Part shown: positions 47,199 through 58,711 of the stretch, piece after piece
Layout: each line of letters starts with the position of its first letter
Position numbering within the stretch: position 1 is the stretch's first letter
Origin: Opisthocomus hoazin
Lineage: Eukaryota; Chordata; Aves; Opisthocomiformes; Opisthocomidae
DNA: 64,000 bases
Assembly: GCF_030867145.1 (NCBI RefSeq)
Contig: NC_134454.1
Location: 47,568,320 to 47,632,319 of the forward strand
Direction: 5' to 3'
Translations under genes and position numbers: made by a program
The notes under the pieces: model-generated
The model's input: only the letters and a program-made list of their open reading frames with translations
What the model was told of the DNA's origin: nothing
The model's database searches: none

Positions 47199-50097
47199 CT
47201 GGGAAGAACAGAGACTTTGTCTTTTTTTTAATAATTGTGCAGTGATTGCATAAAATTGTTCTCTAATCACTTGGGCCACTGATGCATTTTCAGGTATTTT
47301 AAAACCTGCTTTTATCATTTTAAAGTTGCTTACGCATGATTTTATCCAGATCCTCAGGCTATTTGGATCCTCTTTCTTAAAGCCTCAAGCACCTAAATTG
47401 CTGAATTGAGGTTTTTTGTGACTAGTGTCTAGACTCCCTAAATAAAGTTTGAAAACTGCAGTGCAGTCATAAGCCTGAAACAAAGAAAGAAAAATTAAAA
47501 GAATGTGACCATCATTATTATATATTTTCCACTGTTGATTTAAGGTCATTTAACAAATTTTTGATGCTTGACCCATTATCATTTAAGTTGTGGAACTGGC
47601 AAAAAGCATAATTTCTTCTCCAAACTTCTGTTGTCCAGTCCTCAGCAAGACTAGCAATAAGCATTCCATAACTACTCGCTATCCCAATGCCATTTTTAGT
47701 GTCTTTCCTGCTAGTATTAAGCATTCAGATCTCTTCTTCACATCTTCTCCTGGTGGCTTTCAAACTGGGCACTAACCAGTGCAGAGCCCCGAATGCTGAC
47801 CTGCTAGGTCTATCATGAAAGCAGCAGAAGCTACAGGCATCAAACACTTGTGAAAAGGTGGTGTATCGACATAAATGCAATTCAGAGTACAGTGTTAACC
47901 AATGCAGGGAACACTTGCGAAAGAAGAAAAAAAGAAAAAAAAAAAAAAGATGAGGAAATATAGTAATTCCCAGTAACTGCCAGACCACAAGCCATTCTAT
48001 ATTGCAAGTCTGTAATGGATAAGTGTTATCATGAGACTCTACGTGCCACCCTCTCCCAGCATCATACACGGAATGCAAAGGTTGGGAGCAGGGGATAGTG
48101 GAGGGTTACAGATGTACTAAATTGCGCTTATTAAACTGTCACAGACTATTTACACAGATGCTCAGGGGAAAACAAAATCTAGTGTTTAATGTCACAATGG
48201 ATGCCCTGCTTTCACAGCAGAAATTGGCGAGTTCAGATATTATTTTTGTTTATCAGTCATATATCATAGCCTTTTCAGCATTTCCCAGTAAAACAGAGGG
48301 CTCTGCTCTCATCTACCTTATAAAGATCCACCACAGAAACAGATGCAGAAACAGCATGTGTCTTTGTTGCTCAACCAGTAATAGATTACATATGGGGAAG
48401 ACAAACTGCTTTTATTTTTGCTACTTTCATTAAAATAATGTGATGCTCAAAAAAGGCATTCCTGAAGGCCATCTGATAAACAGAAAGCACTCGAGGCTAT
48501 TGCCTTACCAGTGAGATTTAAAGTCTGCCAATCTTCTTTGAGAGGCTCAGTGCAATTTTTCCTTCCATCTGCATGGCTACTGGAAAGGGCATCTGCTTAA
48601 CATCCCATGCAGAACATTACCTTTAAAAGAAAATGACCTGTCTACAGCTACGCTTCACTGTCAGTGCAGATATGAACCCAGCTCCTAATGTACAATCTCA
48701 GCTACGCTGCCAGGTGGCCCAGAGTACATTGCACGAACACATTCCCATGTTTAAAGTGATGTTACTTTTTCATAAGGATGTAAGCAATACATTAACACAG
48801 TATCTGCCCACGCTGAGGGCTGAGTTATGGACAGTCTCACAAATACAGCAGGAAACTCTGTCAGTGAGTGAATTAACTTAGGAGGGTTGGTTTGAGCCTG
48901 TAACAAAGAGGCGGCACACCTGGTTTGTAAGACTTATACACATTGTCATCACAGGTAAGTTAGGATCTTTTGAAGCAAAAACATGGCAGACTTACCTTTC
49001 CACACTCTTGAACCTGTTAGGAAGATTTCAGAGCCATGGGTATAAAATACATATAAAGCAGAGCAAGGGGACAAGGGAAATATGCGTCAAGAGATTAACT
49101 AATTAGAAAAATATCAGAAGCAGACTCACATGCGAATATTATTTTTGGACAAAGGATTTTGTTAAATAATTTTTTTTGTAAATGGAAAATGCTTCAAGTT
49201 CACGCCATGTTTAAAAGCATAACCATATGGGACAAGAGAGCAACAGCTGCACTCAAATATTTTCTTAAGAGATGAACATTCATACTCACTCTGTGCTATA
49301 TCAAAATAACATTTCTGTGTATCAGCTTAGTTCACAAGTGCTTTTGAAAGGCAGTCATTGTTTGTCCTTTCCAAAGCCATTTTTAGCCGGAGCCATCATT
49401 GCTCACTCTTCCCTGGTGACGCACAGTATGCTGGATCCCCATAAGCAGAGTAAAATATCCCTTTTCTGGCAGCAAAGAGGGCATTGGCCCCTCAATATTG
49501 CCTGAAGAAGGCGAAAGTGAGGAATATGTCCTGCCCACATTATTTCAATATTTATCCATCCTTGAAATAAACATTTAAGTATAACACGTTAAAAATAAAA
49601 TGGTCGAGATTTTGCTCATAAATACATTATTTATGGCTTTGAAAATATAAGTTGGAATGTCAAACTGAAATATGTCCTGCACTTACAATCATAAATTATA
49701 CAGCACCATAAATTTACTGGACATTTTATAAATACAGATATTTCCCCCGTCCCAAAGAATTTAAATTTAAATCAGGCATGACAAACAGAAGGCATGGCAG
49801 GGTACAATAGTTCAAAATGGGAATGATGAGAAAAGAATAAACATTGCCTGAAGTGATGGGTTTAAAGGAGAGACAGGGAAGATGAGGTAAAGGTGTCCTT
49901 TTAGGTCCAGGAGAGAATTTTAATTTTAAACTCATCTCTGTTCCCCAGGAAAGGATAAAATACAGCTCTGGAGGTCTTCATTTACATGCATACTGATAAG
50001 TTCACTTGCTGAGTTTTGAAGGTTTGGTCAGAACCTGTTTATGCTTTGACTTGGGAACCTAGTTGGTGGTGGCCACCCAAAGATAACCTCCTTGCAG
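47199..50097. other. No gene seen
   Basis: AT-rich with an A14 run at 47935-47948. A perfect-looking donor ACAG|GTAAGT sits at 48954/48955 on +, but I find no convincing acceptor for it. The 49.5-49.75 kb stretch is rich in TTTATGG and CATAAAT motifs (HOX/CDX-like) but otherwise unremarkable. Confidence 0.5.
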
Positions 50098-50340
50098 CTC
50101 CAGGCTGGCAGAAGCAGGGATGATATCACCAGACAGCATGAGTGTACTGCAGAGTGGGACCTAGCAAAGGGTTGCCGGTGGACCTCAGTGGATCTGCAGA
50201 GGGTTGCTACTTCCATGGGTCCCTTGTCTACCAAGGAGGCAAGAACAGGTTTGAGTGAGGTGGTGAATGAAGTTTATGGTGGAACTAAGCGACCTGGACC
50301 TCAGAAAGCTGGGCAATAAATACTTGGAGCTTGAGGCTGA
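50098..50340 (+). other. Possible terminal exon-like unit
   Basis: The acceptor-like AACCTCCTTGCAG ends at 50097. The frame is open from there to a TAA at 50317-50319 that overlaps a canonical polyadenylation hexamer AATAAA (50315-50320). The roughly 73-residue product is hydrophilic with no recognised domain. It could be the last exon of a non-coding or small coding transcript. A chance hexamer in AT-rich DNA is equally plausible. Confidence 0.15.
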
Positions 50341-53177
50341 ACAGGCTCTATGTGTAGTGCTTTGAAGTAGTCACTTCACCAAATAAGAGCTAAAAGCATG
50401 GATAATTATCCATCTTTCCTTTGTTGGTCTTTTCATCCCTCCGCAATAATACTTGAATTTCCTTTTCTTAGTAAATGCTTGGGACTGGTAAAAAGCCAGA
50501 CCTATTCCTCTACGTTACAGCTAAGGTACGTCATGGGACACAGTCCAACTGCAGCAATAAAGCCAACTGCAGTTGCTTCGATGCAGGAGCCTATTGTGAT
50601 TTGAGACACCCTCAGACACCTGAAACCCTTCTAAAGGACTTTTGGGAGCCTTGTAGCCATCTGGGACAACAGCTGGCGGTAAGGTGTGATGCCCTGTAGC
50701 ACCTAAAATGACGCTAGATATCTGTGTTTAAGCAACTGAGTTTCTCCCGTGGTGTCAAAGTGAAAGAGGGGTAAACCAAAAAGCAATTCAATACATGAAG
50801 CTGAAATGATACTTTACCTCAGCCATTGTTTCCTGACTACCATGAAGCAGTGACAAATCCAGAGGAATTCTCAAGCTACAAAATAACCTGTTTATCTACT
50901 CGCAGCTGAAGTTGCTGAACCTTTTGAAACGGTCTTTTGCCTCATCATACCCACCTCAGCTTTAGACAAAAACCATACTCATTTTGTTGGTCATCAGCAG
51001 TAAATAGAGTAGTTAGTGATGAAAGGGCTATCAGGTTGCCAGAGGTGTACAGACCAGCCTGAGCCCTGGTGGTCTAACGTGTCTCAGAGAGGTGCTGGAT
51101 GGACGTGGAGCAGGACACGTGACAAGACATCATGTAAGGAGCCCTGGCAACCGATGTGCTTTAGCAGCAGAGAAAGCGCTAACCTCTGCTGTCTGAATGC
51201 ATTTCGTAGGTTGTCAACGAGGTCAAAGCTCCCCCAACACTAGTTGTTGTTACTCCTTCCCAGAAGGACAGCTGTACCCTGCTTTCAGTGTGCAGGGTGG
51301 ATTGGGTGTGCTTGTAGTACAGGGGACACTCGCCCCTCTTGACAGCAAGAGATAGCCATTGTTACTGCTGCCTTGATTAAATGTCCTAGTCTGAAATCTG
51401 CAGGCAAAGGGCTCTGTTCACTTTGGTGGATACATATGAATGCAAACAGCTCACTTCGACCAAGAAAGATATGCTGGACAGTTTCTTGAGATGTACAGAT
51501 TTCAGTGATACCTTCTGACTTCCAGTGGGAGACCACAGCCATTTATAGCATATGCCCCTTTATGACATTAAGTATGCAATTACCACCACAAACATGAGCT
51601 CCAGTTGCAGATCCAGGCTACCTTCTCTTTCCTGAAGGGACAGAATATTCTTACACCAGATTGGTGAAATCACTGCTGTCCCAAGGTGTTATCTTGTTTA
51701 GATACAGGGACTATGACTAAATCTGTTCTAATGGTTTATCTGGGTCTCTGTCTTTCCTGTTTCGTTCTAACCAAAGATTAGGAAGGACACATTGATCTCT
51801 CACTACTGGCTGCTGGGAATGCAAAAGAGCCAATTTGCTAGAAGTCACAAGGCCAAAGCATCATGGCCTCACAAATGAGTCTTTGCACAAAACTATGGTT
51901 TTCATTTTCCTAATTGCTGGATCCAGCTGCTGGTTTCCAAAGAGGTGTGCCAAGATGCCCCTGAGCAAATAAAGGAAGAACTGTGTCTTACGAGAAATTC
52001 CCATCTTGGGTCGTACAACGAAATTTAAAAATGTATCAGGGACAGCTACATTGCTATTCCAGAGATAATTCTAATATTGGAAGTTACAATAGATTAACTT
52101 TGCCTGTGACAGTGTTGGTATTACATACGAGTCATCTAATACTGGATGTACCTAGGAACAAGCAGATCAGAAAAAGCCTTTGCACTCTGCTGATATGGAG
52201 TGATGAAGCAGATGTCTGATCAGGCATCGTGCCATGGAAACTGCCTAAAACTCGGCACTTTGGCTTCCCAAACTGAAGAGAAGGAGATTCATACGAAAAC
52301 TGCTAACATGCTAAATCCTGGTCCATAAATCTGAATATCTGGTCTTAGCACAATAGCGTTGGATGGGGCTATCAGGACAGCTCTTGACCTCCTACAGAGG
52401 GTAGCAAAGGAACTGCTTCCATTCAGCCACAACTGGTATAGGATAGTTGCTGGTGTCCCCACTTAGACTAGTTAAAAACATCCAGTTTGTCTGACAAACA
52501 CGTGGGAATGGGTTGGCTTCCACAGATTTGTCAGGAAGTGGCTGGAATATGTAACCAACATTCCTCCATTTTGATTAAGCTTTAGTTGCTCAGACTATAA
52601 CAAATATCAAGTTTATATAACACTGCAGCCTCTCCATATACAATGTTAAATAGTTAGACATTATTGACACTATCTATCACAGGGGTTAATTTAATTTAAT
52701 TTGCAAAGTTCTGTAGAATGAGAACACTGATAGTGAAACAAAATTCTTTTCAGTGCTACTACAGCAATCAAACCATGTCAGAGTTTTATTTGATGGGAGC
52801 ATGTTAGCATTTTGTTCTGTTTTGGAATAAGCTTTGTTTCAAACTGTTGGTATTTCCTTTAGAACAGAAATCCCAGTTTCCAACCATTTTTGTTCCCATT
52901 GTTCCTGCATCCCAGACCCCAGCACCCAGAGGCTAAACTTCTTTTCCAGTGCATGTCCCCATTCCACCTCCCCACGCCCGCAAGTCCTGCTGCGTGTAGT
53001 CTCACAGGCTCTCTTTTTGAGAAACGGCCTCGGCAGACAGCACAGGCACACAGCCCGCTCTTTGGAGCGCAGTTGTATTGTGTTTGAATCCTGTGCCTAG
53101 GGCTCTTTGCAGCATGATCTCTTACAGCACTAACATTCGCCATCTGCTACTGTTTACCCCAGGGAGAGGCCCCATGG
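50341..53177. other. No gene seen
   Basis: AT-rich, with a TTTAA pentamer repeat of about three units at 52686-52702. No exon or transposable element recognised. Confidence 0.5.
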
Positions 53178-53196
53178 ACTACATTACCCAGAATCC
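53178..53196 (+). promoter_or_regulatory. ZNF143/THAP11-like site
   Basis: ACTACATTACCCAGAATCC matches about 16 of 19 positions of the long ACTACAATTCCCAGAATGC motif (SBS type) bound by ZNF143 and often found at promoters or loop anchors. There is no CpG island around it, so it may be a relic within an unrecognised repeat. Confidence 0.4.
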
Positions 53197-53235
53197 TTAA
53201 CAAGGGAGCTGACGAGTCGCAGACGAGTGAAGAAT

Positions 53236-53275
53236 AAATCATGCTCTGTCACTGTGTTCCTCAAAATCATGCTCT
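53236..53275 (+). repeat. 12-bp direct repeat
   Basis: AAATCATGCTCT occurs at 53236-53247 and again at 53264-53275, 28 bp apart. It could be a small local duplication. Confidence 0.7.
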
Positions 53276-53473
53276 TTTTCTTGCATAAAAAGCTACCGGC
53301 CAGATGTACATGCTGGATGATGGTGACAGGAGGTAAAAATGAAGCCACAAATAGGTTGTGCTTAGATTCATCTCAATAACAAGAGAAAATTTGTACCCAA
53401 GGATTCTGTTCAGATCCATGTCCTCAGCCATAATGTGAAAAACTCACTTTTGCTGAGTCTTCCTAGAAATATG

Positions 53474-54456
53474 AAGTTGGATTTGAGGTGGATTGAGAAC
53501 TGGCTGAATTGCAGAACTCAGAGGGCTGTCATCAGCGGCGCTGAGCCTAGTTGGAGGCCGGTAACTAGTGGTGTCTCTCAGGGGTCAGTACTGGGCCCAG
53601 TCTTGTTTAACTTCTTCATCAATGACCTGGATGAAGAGTTAGAGTGTAACCTCAGCAAATTTGCTGATGACACCAAACTGGGAGGAGTGGTGGATACACC
53701 ACCAGGCTGTGCTGCCATTCAGTGAGTCCTGGACAGGCTGGAGACTTGGGCAGAAAGGAACCTGATGAAGTTCAACAAGGGCAAGTGCAGGGTCCTGCAC
53801 CTGGGGAGGAACCACTCCATGCACCAGTACAGGCTTGGGGGAGACCTGCTGGAGAGCATCTCTGCGGAGAGGGACCTGGGAGTGCTGGTGGACGACAAGT
53901 TGACCATGAGCCAGCAGTGTGCCCTGGTTGCCAAGAAGACCAGTGGCATCCTGGGGTGTAGTAGAAGGAGTGTGGCCAGCAGGTCGAGGGAGGTTCTCCT
54001 TCCCCTCTACACTGCCCTAGTGAGGCCCCATCTGGAGTACTGCATCCAGTTCTGGGCTCCCCACTTCAAGAAAGATGAAGAGCTACTGGAGAGTGTCCAG
54101 CCGAGGGCTACGATGATGATGAGGGAACTGGAGCATCTCTCCTACGAGGAGAGGCTGAGGGAGCTGGGCTTGTTCAGCCTGAAGAAGGCTGAGAGGGGAC
54201 CTAAAAAATGCCTATAAATATCTTAAGGGTGGGTGTCAGGAGGATGGGGCCAGACTATTCAGTGGTGCCCAGTGACAGGACAAGGGGCAATGGGCACAAA
54301 CTGAAGCACAGGAAGTTCCGTCTGAACATGAGGAAGAACTTCTTCCCTCCGAGGGTGACGGAGCACTGGAACAGGCTGCCCAGGGAGGTTGTGGAGTCTC
54401 CTTCTCTGGAGATATTCAAGACCCGCCTGGACAAGGTCCTGTGCAGCCTGCTGTAG
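53474..54456 (+). pseudogene. CR1 ORF2 reverse transcriptase fragment, broken
   Basis: The recognisable part starts at [19 protein letters not shown] and runs through the QGSVLGP motif (53579-53599) and the catalytic FADD motif (53660-53671), giving part of the palm of the non-LTR reverse transcriptase, then the thumb and C-terminal region to the stop at 54454-54456. The endonuclease domain and the N-terminal half of the reverse transcriptase are missing. Damage: an in-frame TGA at 53723-53725 just after GCAAIQ, a frameshift between about 54189 and 54207 after LFSLKKA, and a second at about 54252-54259. It is a dead copy. Confidence 0.95.
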
Positions 54457-54538
54457 GAGATCCTGCTTCAGCAGGGGGGTTGGACTAGATGACCCACAGA
54501 GGTCCCTTCCAACCCCGACCATTCTGTGATTCTCTGAT
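53474..54538 (+). mobile_element. CR1 retrotransposon, 5'-truncated copy
   Basis: About 1.06 kb of the 3' part of a CR1 element in sense orientation: the second half of ORF2 from within the reverse transcriptase, then a short 3' UTR with the CCTGC/GCAGG stem-loop (54462-54475, loop TTCA), the conserved GGTTGGACTAGATGACC block, and a worn terminal repeat (ATTCTGTGATTCTCTGATA). The left boundary is estimated from where coding homology begins. ORF2 is broken by a stop and two frameshifts, so this copy looks older or less constrained than the one at 57.8 kb. Together with that copy it forms a direct repeat about 4 kb apart. Confidence 0.95.
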
Positions 54539-57500
54539 ATAAAAAAAGTCACAGTCATTGTAAAATTCTAGTAAAAAAAGCCCAAATTCTATCAAGAAGA
54601 TACCAATGAGGTTAACCAAAATTAATCTCACTAAGACAGCAGGAGGCAAAGGTTAAAGACAGATGACTCTCCAGATGCTGCAGCAAGACACCCATAACAA
54701 TTTCATCTCAGGCACAGCTGGAGAGATGCCAGACCTTCTCACCGCAAGCAGAGCAGGTGACAGTGAATCTCTGGCTCTCCCCTAAGCAGCCACATCAGTG
54801 ACAGCTTGGCATTTGCACCCCTTGCTACCAGCTCTTTCAGATCAGAGTGCTGCTGCTTCCAACGCTGACAGCAGGCATCCCATTTCGGAGATGGATTGCT
54901 ACACTTTAAAAAAACCTTCCTTAAAGTTTACGATGGTGGATATGCCACATAACATTTGGCTTTTGATGTGATGCAGTGTAAATCCTGTAATCATATTTAC
55001 AAGACATGATTGATAACATGCTGTGCATGATATCTTTCCTTTAAACTTTCCCGTAAAACACTTTCATCTGCCATTTCCCAACCTCGACTACCAAAGGATG
55101 CAAGTGAAAAAAGAGAAATTAAATAAGACTAAAGAGGACAAATAGACCTTGAACGACTGTTCAGGAGCAGGAGATGAAAGTTCACCTCCAAATTTGAGTT
55201 TGCTGAATTATTATGCTCTTCCTCAGAAAGTCTGTGCAAACGGGGTTTGAGTGAGTGTTTTTTGTTTCCCTGAACCTAAACTCATACCCCACGTAAGAGT
55301 AATGTGAGACCCCAATGAATGTTAAGCCCCACAGCAAAACTGTTCACTTGATTACCTGTTCATTAATCCTTTTTTTCAGCAGTGTGATCTCACTGATACA
55401 GAAAGTTACTCCTGAGCTCCACTGCTATACAGTAATTTATGGGAGACTGTGGAGGAGCCTACAGACTTCATGTGCTGCGTTGCTGGCTGGTAATACTCTC
55501 CCCTTAGCTGAAAACCACAGTAAATCATCCTAAGTGACTGCTAGGTTAATGTAGCCAACCCCGCTGGCAGGGAATCAGGGGTCACTCTGTTACCATTCTG
55601 ACTTCAGAGCCAAGAGGTGGCAATCTTTGACACTGGGCAACCACGAACGGTGGCAGGGAGTAGCCCTGTTAGATACTAAAGACTTCCACTGCAGCCTTAG
55701 GCACTGCAGCCTGTGTCTGGGCAGTGAACATGTTACAACTGAGTCAATCAGTTGTGCTCCCTTACCTTGCTTGAAACCCCCCTCCACATCTACACAGGCA
55801 AAGTCTGACTCTTGTAGAAGACCAGGGATCTGATCAGCTCACACAATAGCAGAGGCATTAAATTCTTGGAAGTAGATTGTGATGGAACAATTAATCCACC
55901 AGTAAAAATACAAATATGTCAGAGTGAAGGAAGAATATGGTAAATAAGTCCAACTGGAATGGAAGATCTTAATATTCACTCGGGTAGCACTAGACTTTCA
56001 CATGATTCTGAGATTAAGGCTACCAGGTAGCATGTATTAAAAAACTGCAGCTGCAAAAGAATCAAACTAAATTTTTGTGTCATACAGAAATGCATTACTT
56101 TGCTACAGCATGTCTGAATCTACAGCCAAGAATGTCTGAAATACACTGCAAACCTTTGGGCAAATAGGAGATGAGTTTAAAGCTGAAGCAAAATCATCCT
56201 CCGAGGAGTCTGGCATGTGGTAAAGTCGTGCTGGAATCATTTAAGACATCAGATTATCTTATTTGGTAGTGGGAGGCACTTTGAATGGTAAAAGGACATC
56301 CAATCCTGCAGATGTTCACATAACAAATGTTTTCAAGGACTTTGAAGATGAAGCACATAAATAGAAGGTTTCATTATTAGATATTAGGAAGAGTAATAAA
56401 AATAAATACGGTTCATAGTAAAGAACATCTGAAGGCTCTTTTATGAGACACAACATAGGGGCCTTTTCAAAGTACTGATTTATTTTTTCACATTACTCCT
56501 TTTCATTAGCAGAGTTCAGAAATTAATTTGAAAATTTCAGTTTCATTCAATCCAGCAGTGTCAAACATTTTTCCCAAAGAAAGACATGACTACTCAGACA
56601 GCATAAAGAAGCTTGCAAACAGCTACTAGATAGAGAAGTTCACTCAACCACTAGCAGCACTGATTGGATCCAGAGCCACAATAAAAATGGATAAACAATA
56701 TATGCCCTTACCTTAAATCATCTCAAATACCATAAAAAGGAAGGGGGTACAAAGGAGCAAAAGACCATACTGTAGGAAAACAAAAAGAAAGCCATACACC
56801 CAACATCTCAGTTTTGAACAGTTGTGTAAAAACATCTGGAAGCTGCAAATCCTGAAGAAGCCATCAGTCCCCTGGCCTGCCGTTTCACCCAAGGACACCA
56901 TATTTGGTCTTTATGAACTAGAGAATGGGAACAAAAAGAAGCATAGCACATCAAATAAGCAGCACGCATCAGCTAGCGATTTGTTGGCTTCATTACAAAA
57001 TAATCCATTTTCTGTGTGATGAATGAAAAATGTCCTACCAACTTGGGCTGTGACAGCAGTATATTGCAAAATTCCTTTGCTATATGGACAGGCCTTGGAA
57101 GGAGAGCTTACACCCTTTAGGCTTACATCCGTAAGTGTGATCTTCCAGCCATATCTCTACAGTTATAGTCATACACCGTATCTAGCCAACCTTTTGCTTT
57201 TCCAGTGATTACATGTAATGACAATTTTCATGGATATATCTTCAAGAAGGGAAATTCCAGAAAGATCGTAGAAGTGCCTTTGAAGTAAGGAATACACTGA
57301 ATGATGGCCATTAAAAATTTATGAGGTTTCATTTACTGGTAGAAGAGAAAGCTCTGTGGTATTTGATAGACGTAGAATGAGAAATACTGCAAATTGAAGT
57401 ACCGCTTACAAGAAAAGATGAGAAGGCGACTCATGCTGTGTTAGGAAAAGAATGCATGATTTTGTGCATAGGATGATGCAATTTTTGTGAATGTTAACAT

Positions 57501-57832
57501 TATTGGAGAAATTCTTTCATTGAAATACCAGACAGGACATGCTCAGAAAGAAGCATAGGGCAGGGAGCAGGGAGGTAAAAGCAAAGCAGAATTTAAATAA
57601 TTGTCAGCTGGGTCAGTAAACGACGACTTAAAGAACTGAGAACCACAGCAGGTTAGGACAGGACAATGCTACAGCATGGAAAGCTCTTGATGTTTCTTGT
57701 GATTTTGGAGAGATGGAGAGAGTGTTTGTGGACAAATAAATACTTATTTCTCTGATTTAGTCATAAAAGATGACACGATGTAGAAAACTCACAAGCAGTT
57801 TTCTAGTGAAAGAGAAGCCTAGGAGAAGCCTC
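54539..57832. other. No gene seen
   Basis: AT-rich spacer between the two sense CR1 copies. No exon, RNA gene or other transposable element recognised. Confidence 0.5.
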
Positions 57833-58622
57833 CAAACTGGGAGGTGTGGTAGACACACCGGAAGGCTGTGCTGCCATTCAGCGTGACCTGGATAGGCTGG
57901 AAAGCTGGGCAGAGAGGAACCTGATGAGGTTCAACAAAGGCAAATGCAGGGTCCTGCACCTGGGGAGGAACAACCCCAGGCACCAGTACAGGCTTGGGAC
58001 AGACCTGCTGGAGAGCAGCTCTGCGGAGAGGGACCTGGGTGTCCTGGTGGATGACAGGTTAACCATGAGCCAGCAGTGTGCCCTGGCTGCCAAGAAAGCC
58101 AATGGAATCCTGGGGTGCATCAAGAAGAGTGTGGCCAGCAGGACGAGGGAGGTTCTCCTTCCCCTCTACACTGCCCTAGTGAGGCCCCATCTGGAGTACT
58201 GTGTCCAGTTCTGGGCTCCCCAGTTCAAGAAAGATGAGGAGCTACTCAAGAGAGTCCAGCCGAGGGCTACAAGGATGATGAAGGGACTGGAACATCTACC
58301 CTACGAGGAGAGGCTGAGGGAGCTGGGCTTGTTCAGCCTGAAGAAGAGAAGGCTGCGAGGGGACCTAATAAATGCTTATAAATATCTGAAGGGTGGGTGT
58401 CAGGAGGATGGGGCCAAGCTCTTTTCAGTGGTGCCCAGTGACAGGACAAGGGGCAATGGGCACAAACTGAGGCACAGGAAGTTCCGTCTGAACATGAGGA
58501 AGAACTTCTTCCCTCTGAGGGTGACGGAGCACTGGAACAGGCTGCCCAGGGAGGCTGTGGAGTCTCCTTCTCTGGAGATATTCAAGACCCGCCTGGACAA
58601 GGTCCTGTGCAGCCTGCTGTAG
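57833..58622 (+). pseudogene. CR1 ORF2 C-terminal fragment, frame open
   Basis: About 260 codons of the CR1 ORF2 C-terminal region without stop or frameshift. Landmarks in order: [94 protein letters not shown], ending [12 protein letters not shown]. The catalytic FADD segment and everything upstream, including the endonuclease, are absent, so it cannot retrotranspose. The GTG at 57846 only gives the longest open frame; there is no reason to think it is a real start. Neutral survival of a recent copy explains the open frame better than selection. Confidence 0.92.
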
Positions 58623-58627
58623 GTGAC

Positions 58628-58641
58628 CCTGCTTCGGCAGG
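58628..58641 (+). other. CR1 3' UTR stem-loop
   Basis: CCTGC-TTCG-GCAGG: a perfect 5-bp stem closed by a tetraloop, present at the same place in the copies at 35918-35931 and 54462-54475. In related elements (for example eel UnaL2) a 3' stem-loop plus terminal repeats is what the reverse transcriptase recognises. The same role is inferred here. Confidence 0.7.
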
Positions 58642-58711
58642 AGGGTTGGACTAGATGACCCACAGAGGTCCCTTCCAACCCCTACTATTCTGTGATTCTG
58701 TGATTCTGTGA

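Larger units (their letters stand above)
57833..58711 (+). mobile_element. CR1 retrotransposon, 5'-truncated copy, well preserved
   Basis: About 880 bp in sense orientation. The left break falls just after the position of the FADD motif (CR1 homology begins at CCAAACTGGGAGGTGTGG). ORF2 is open to its stop at 58620-58622. The 89-bp 3' UTR contains a perfect 5-bp stem with a TTCG tetraloop (58628-58641), the conserved GGTTGGACTAGATGACC block and three clean terminal repeats (ATTCTGTG, ending 58711). Three intact repeats and an unbroken frame suggest a later insertion than the copy at 53.5 kb. No obvious target-site duplication is visible, which is usual for CR1. Confidence 0.96.

Noticed and set aside
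48950-48960. ACAG|GTAAGT donor
   Set aside because: Consensus by itself but no credible acceptor or open exon upstream.
54259-54558. Antisense open frame of 99 codons over the CR1 3' end
   Set aside because: Shadow of the CR1 element. The same antisense frame appears over 58425-58739 and, on +, over 35871-36185, because the element itself is repeated.
57878-58123. Antisense open frame over CR1 ORF2
   Set aside because: Mirror of conserved CR1 coding sequence, also present antisense at 53719-53949. Not an independent gene.
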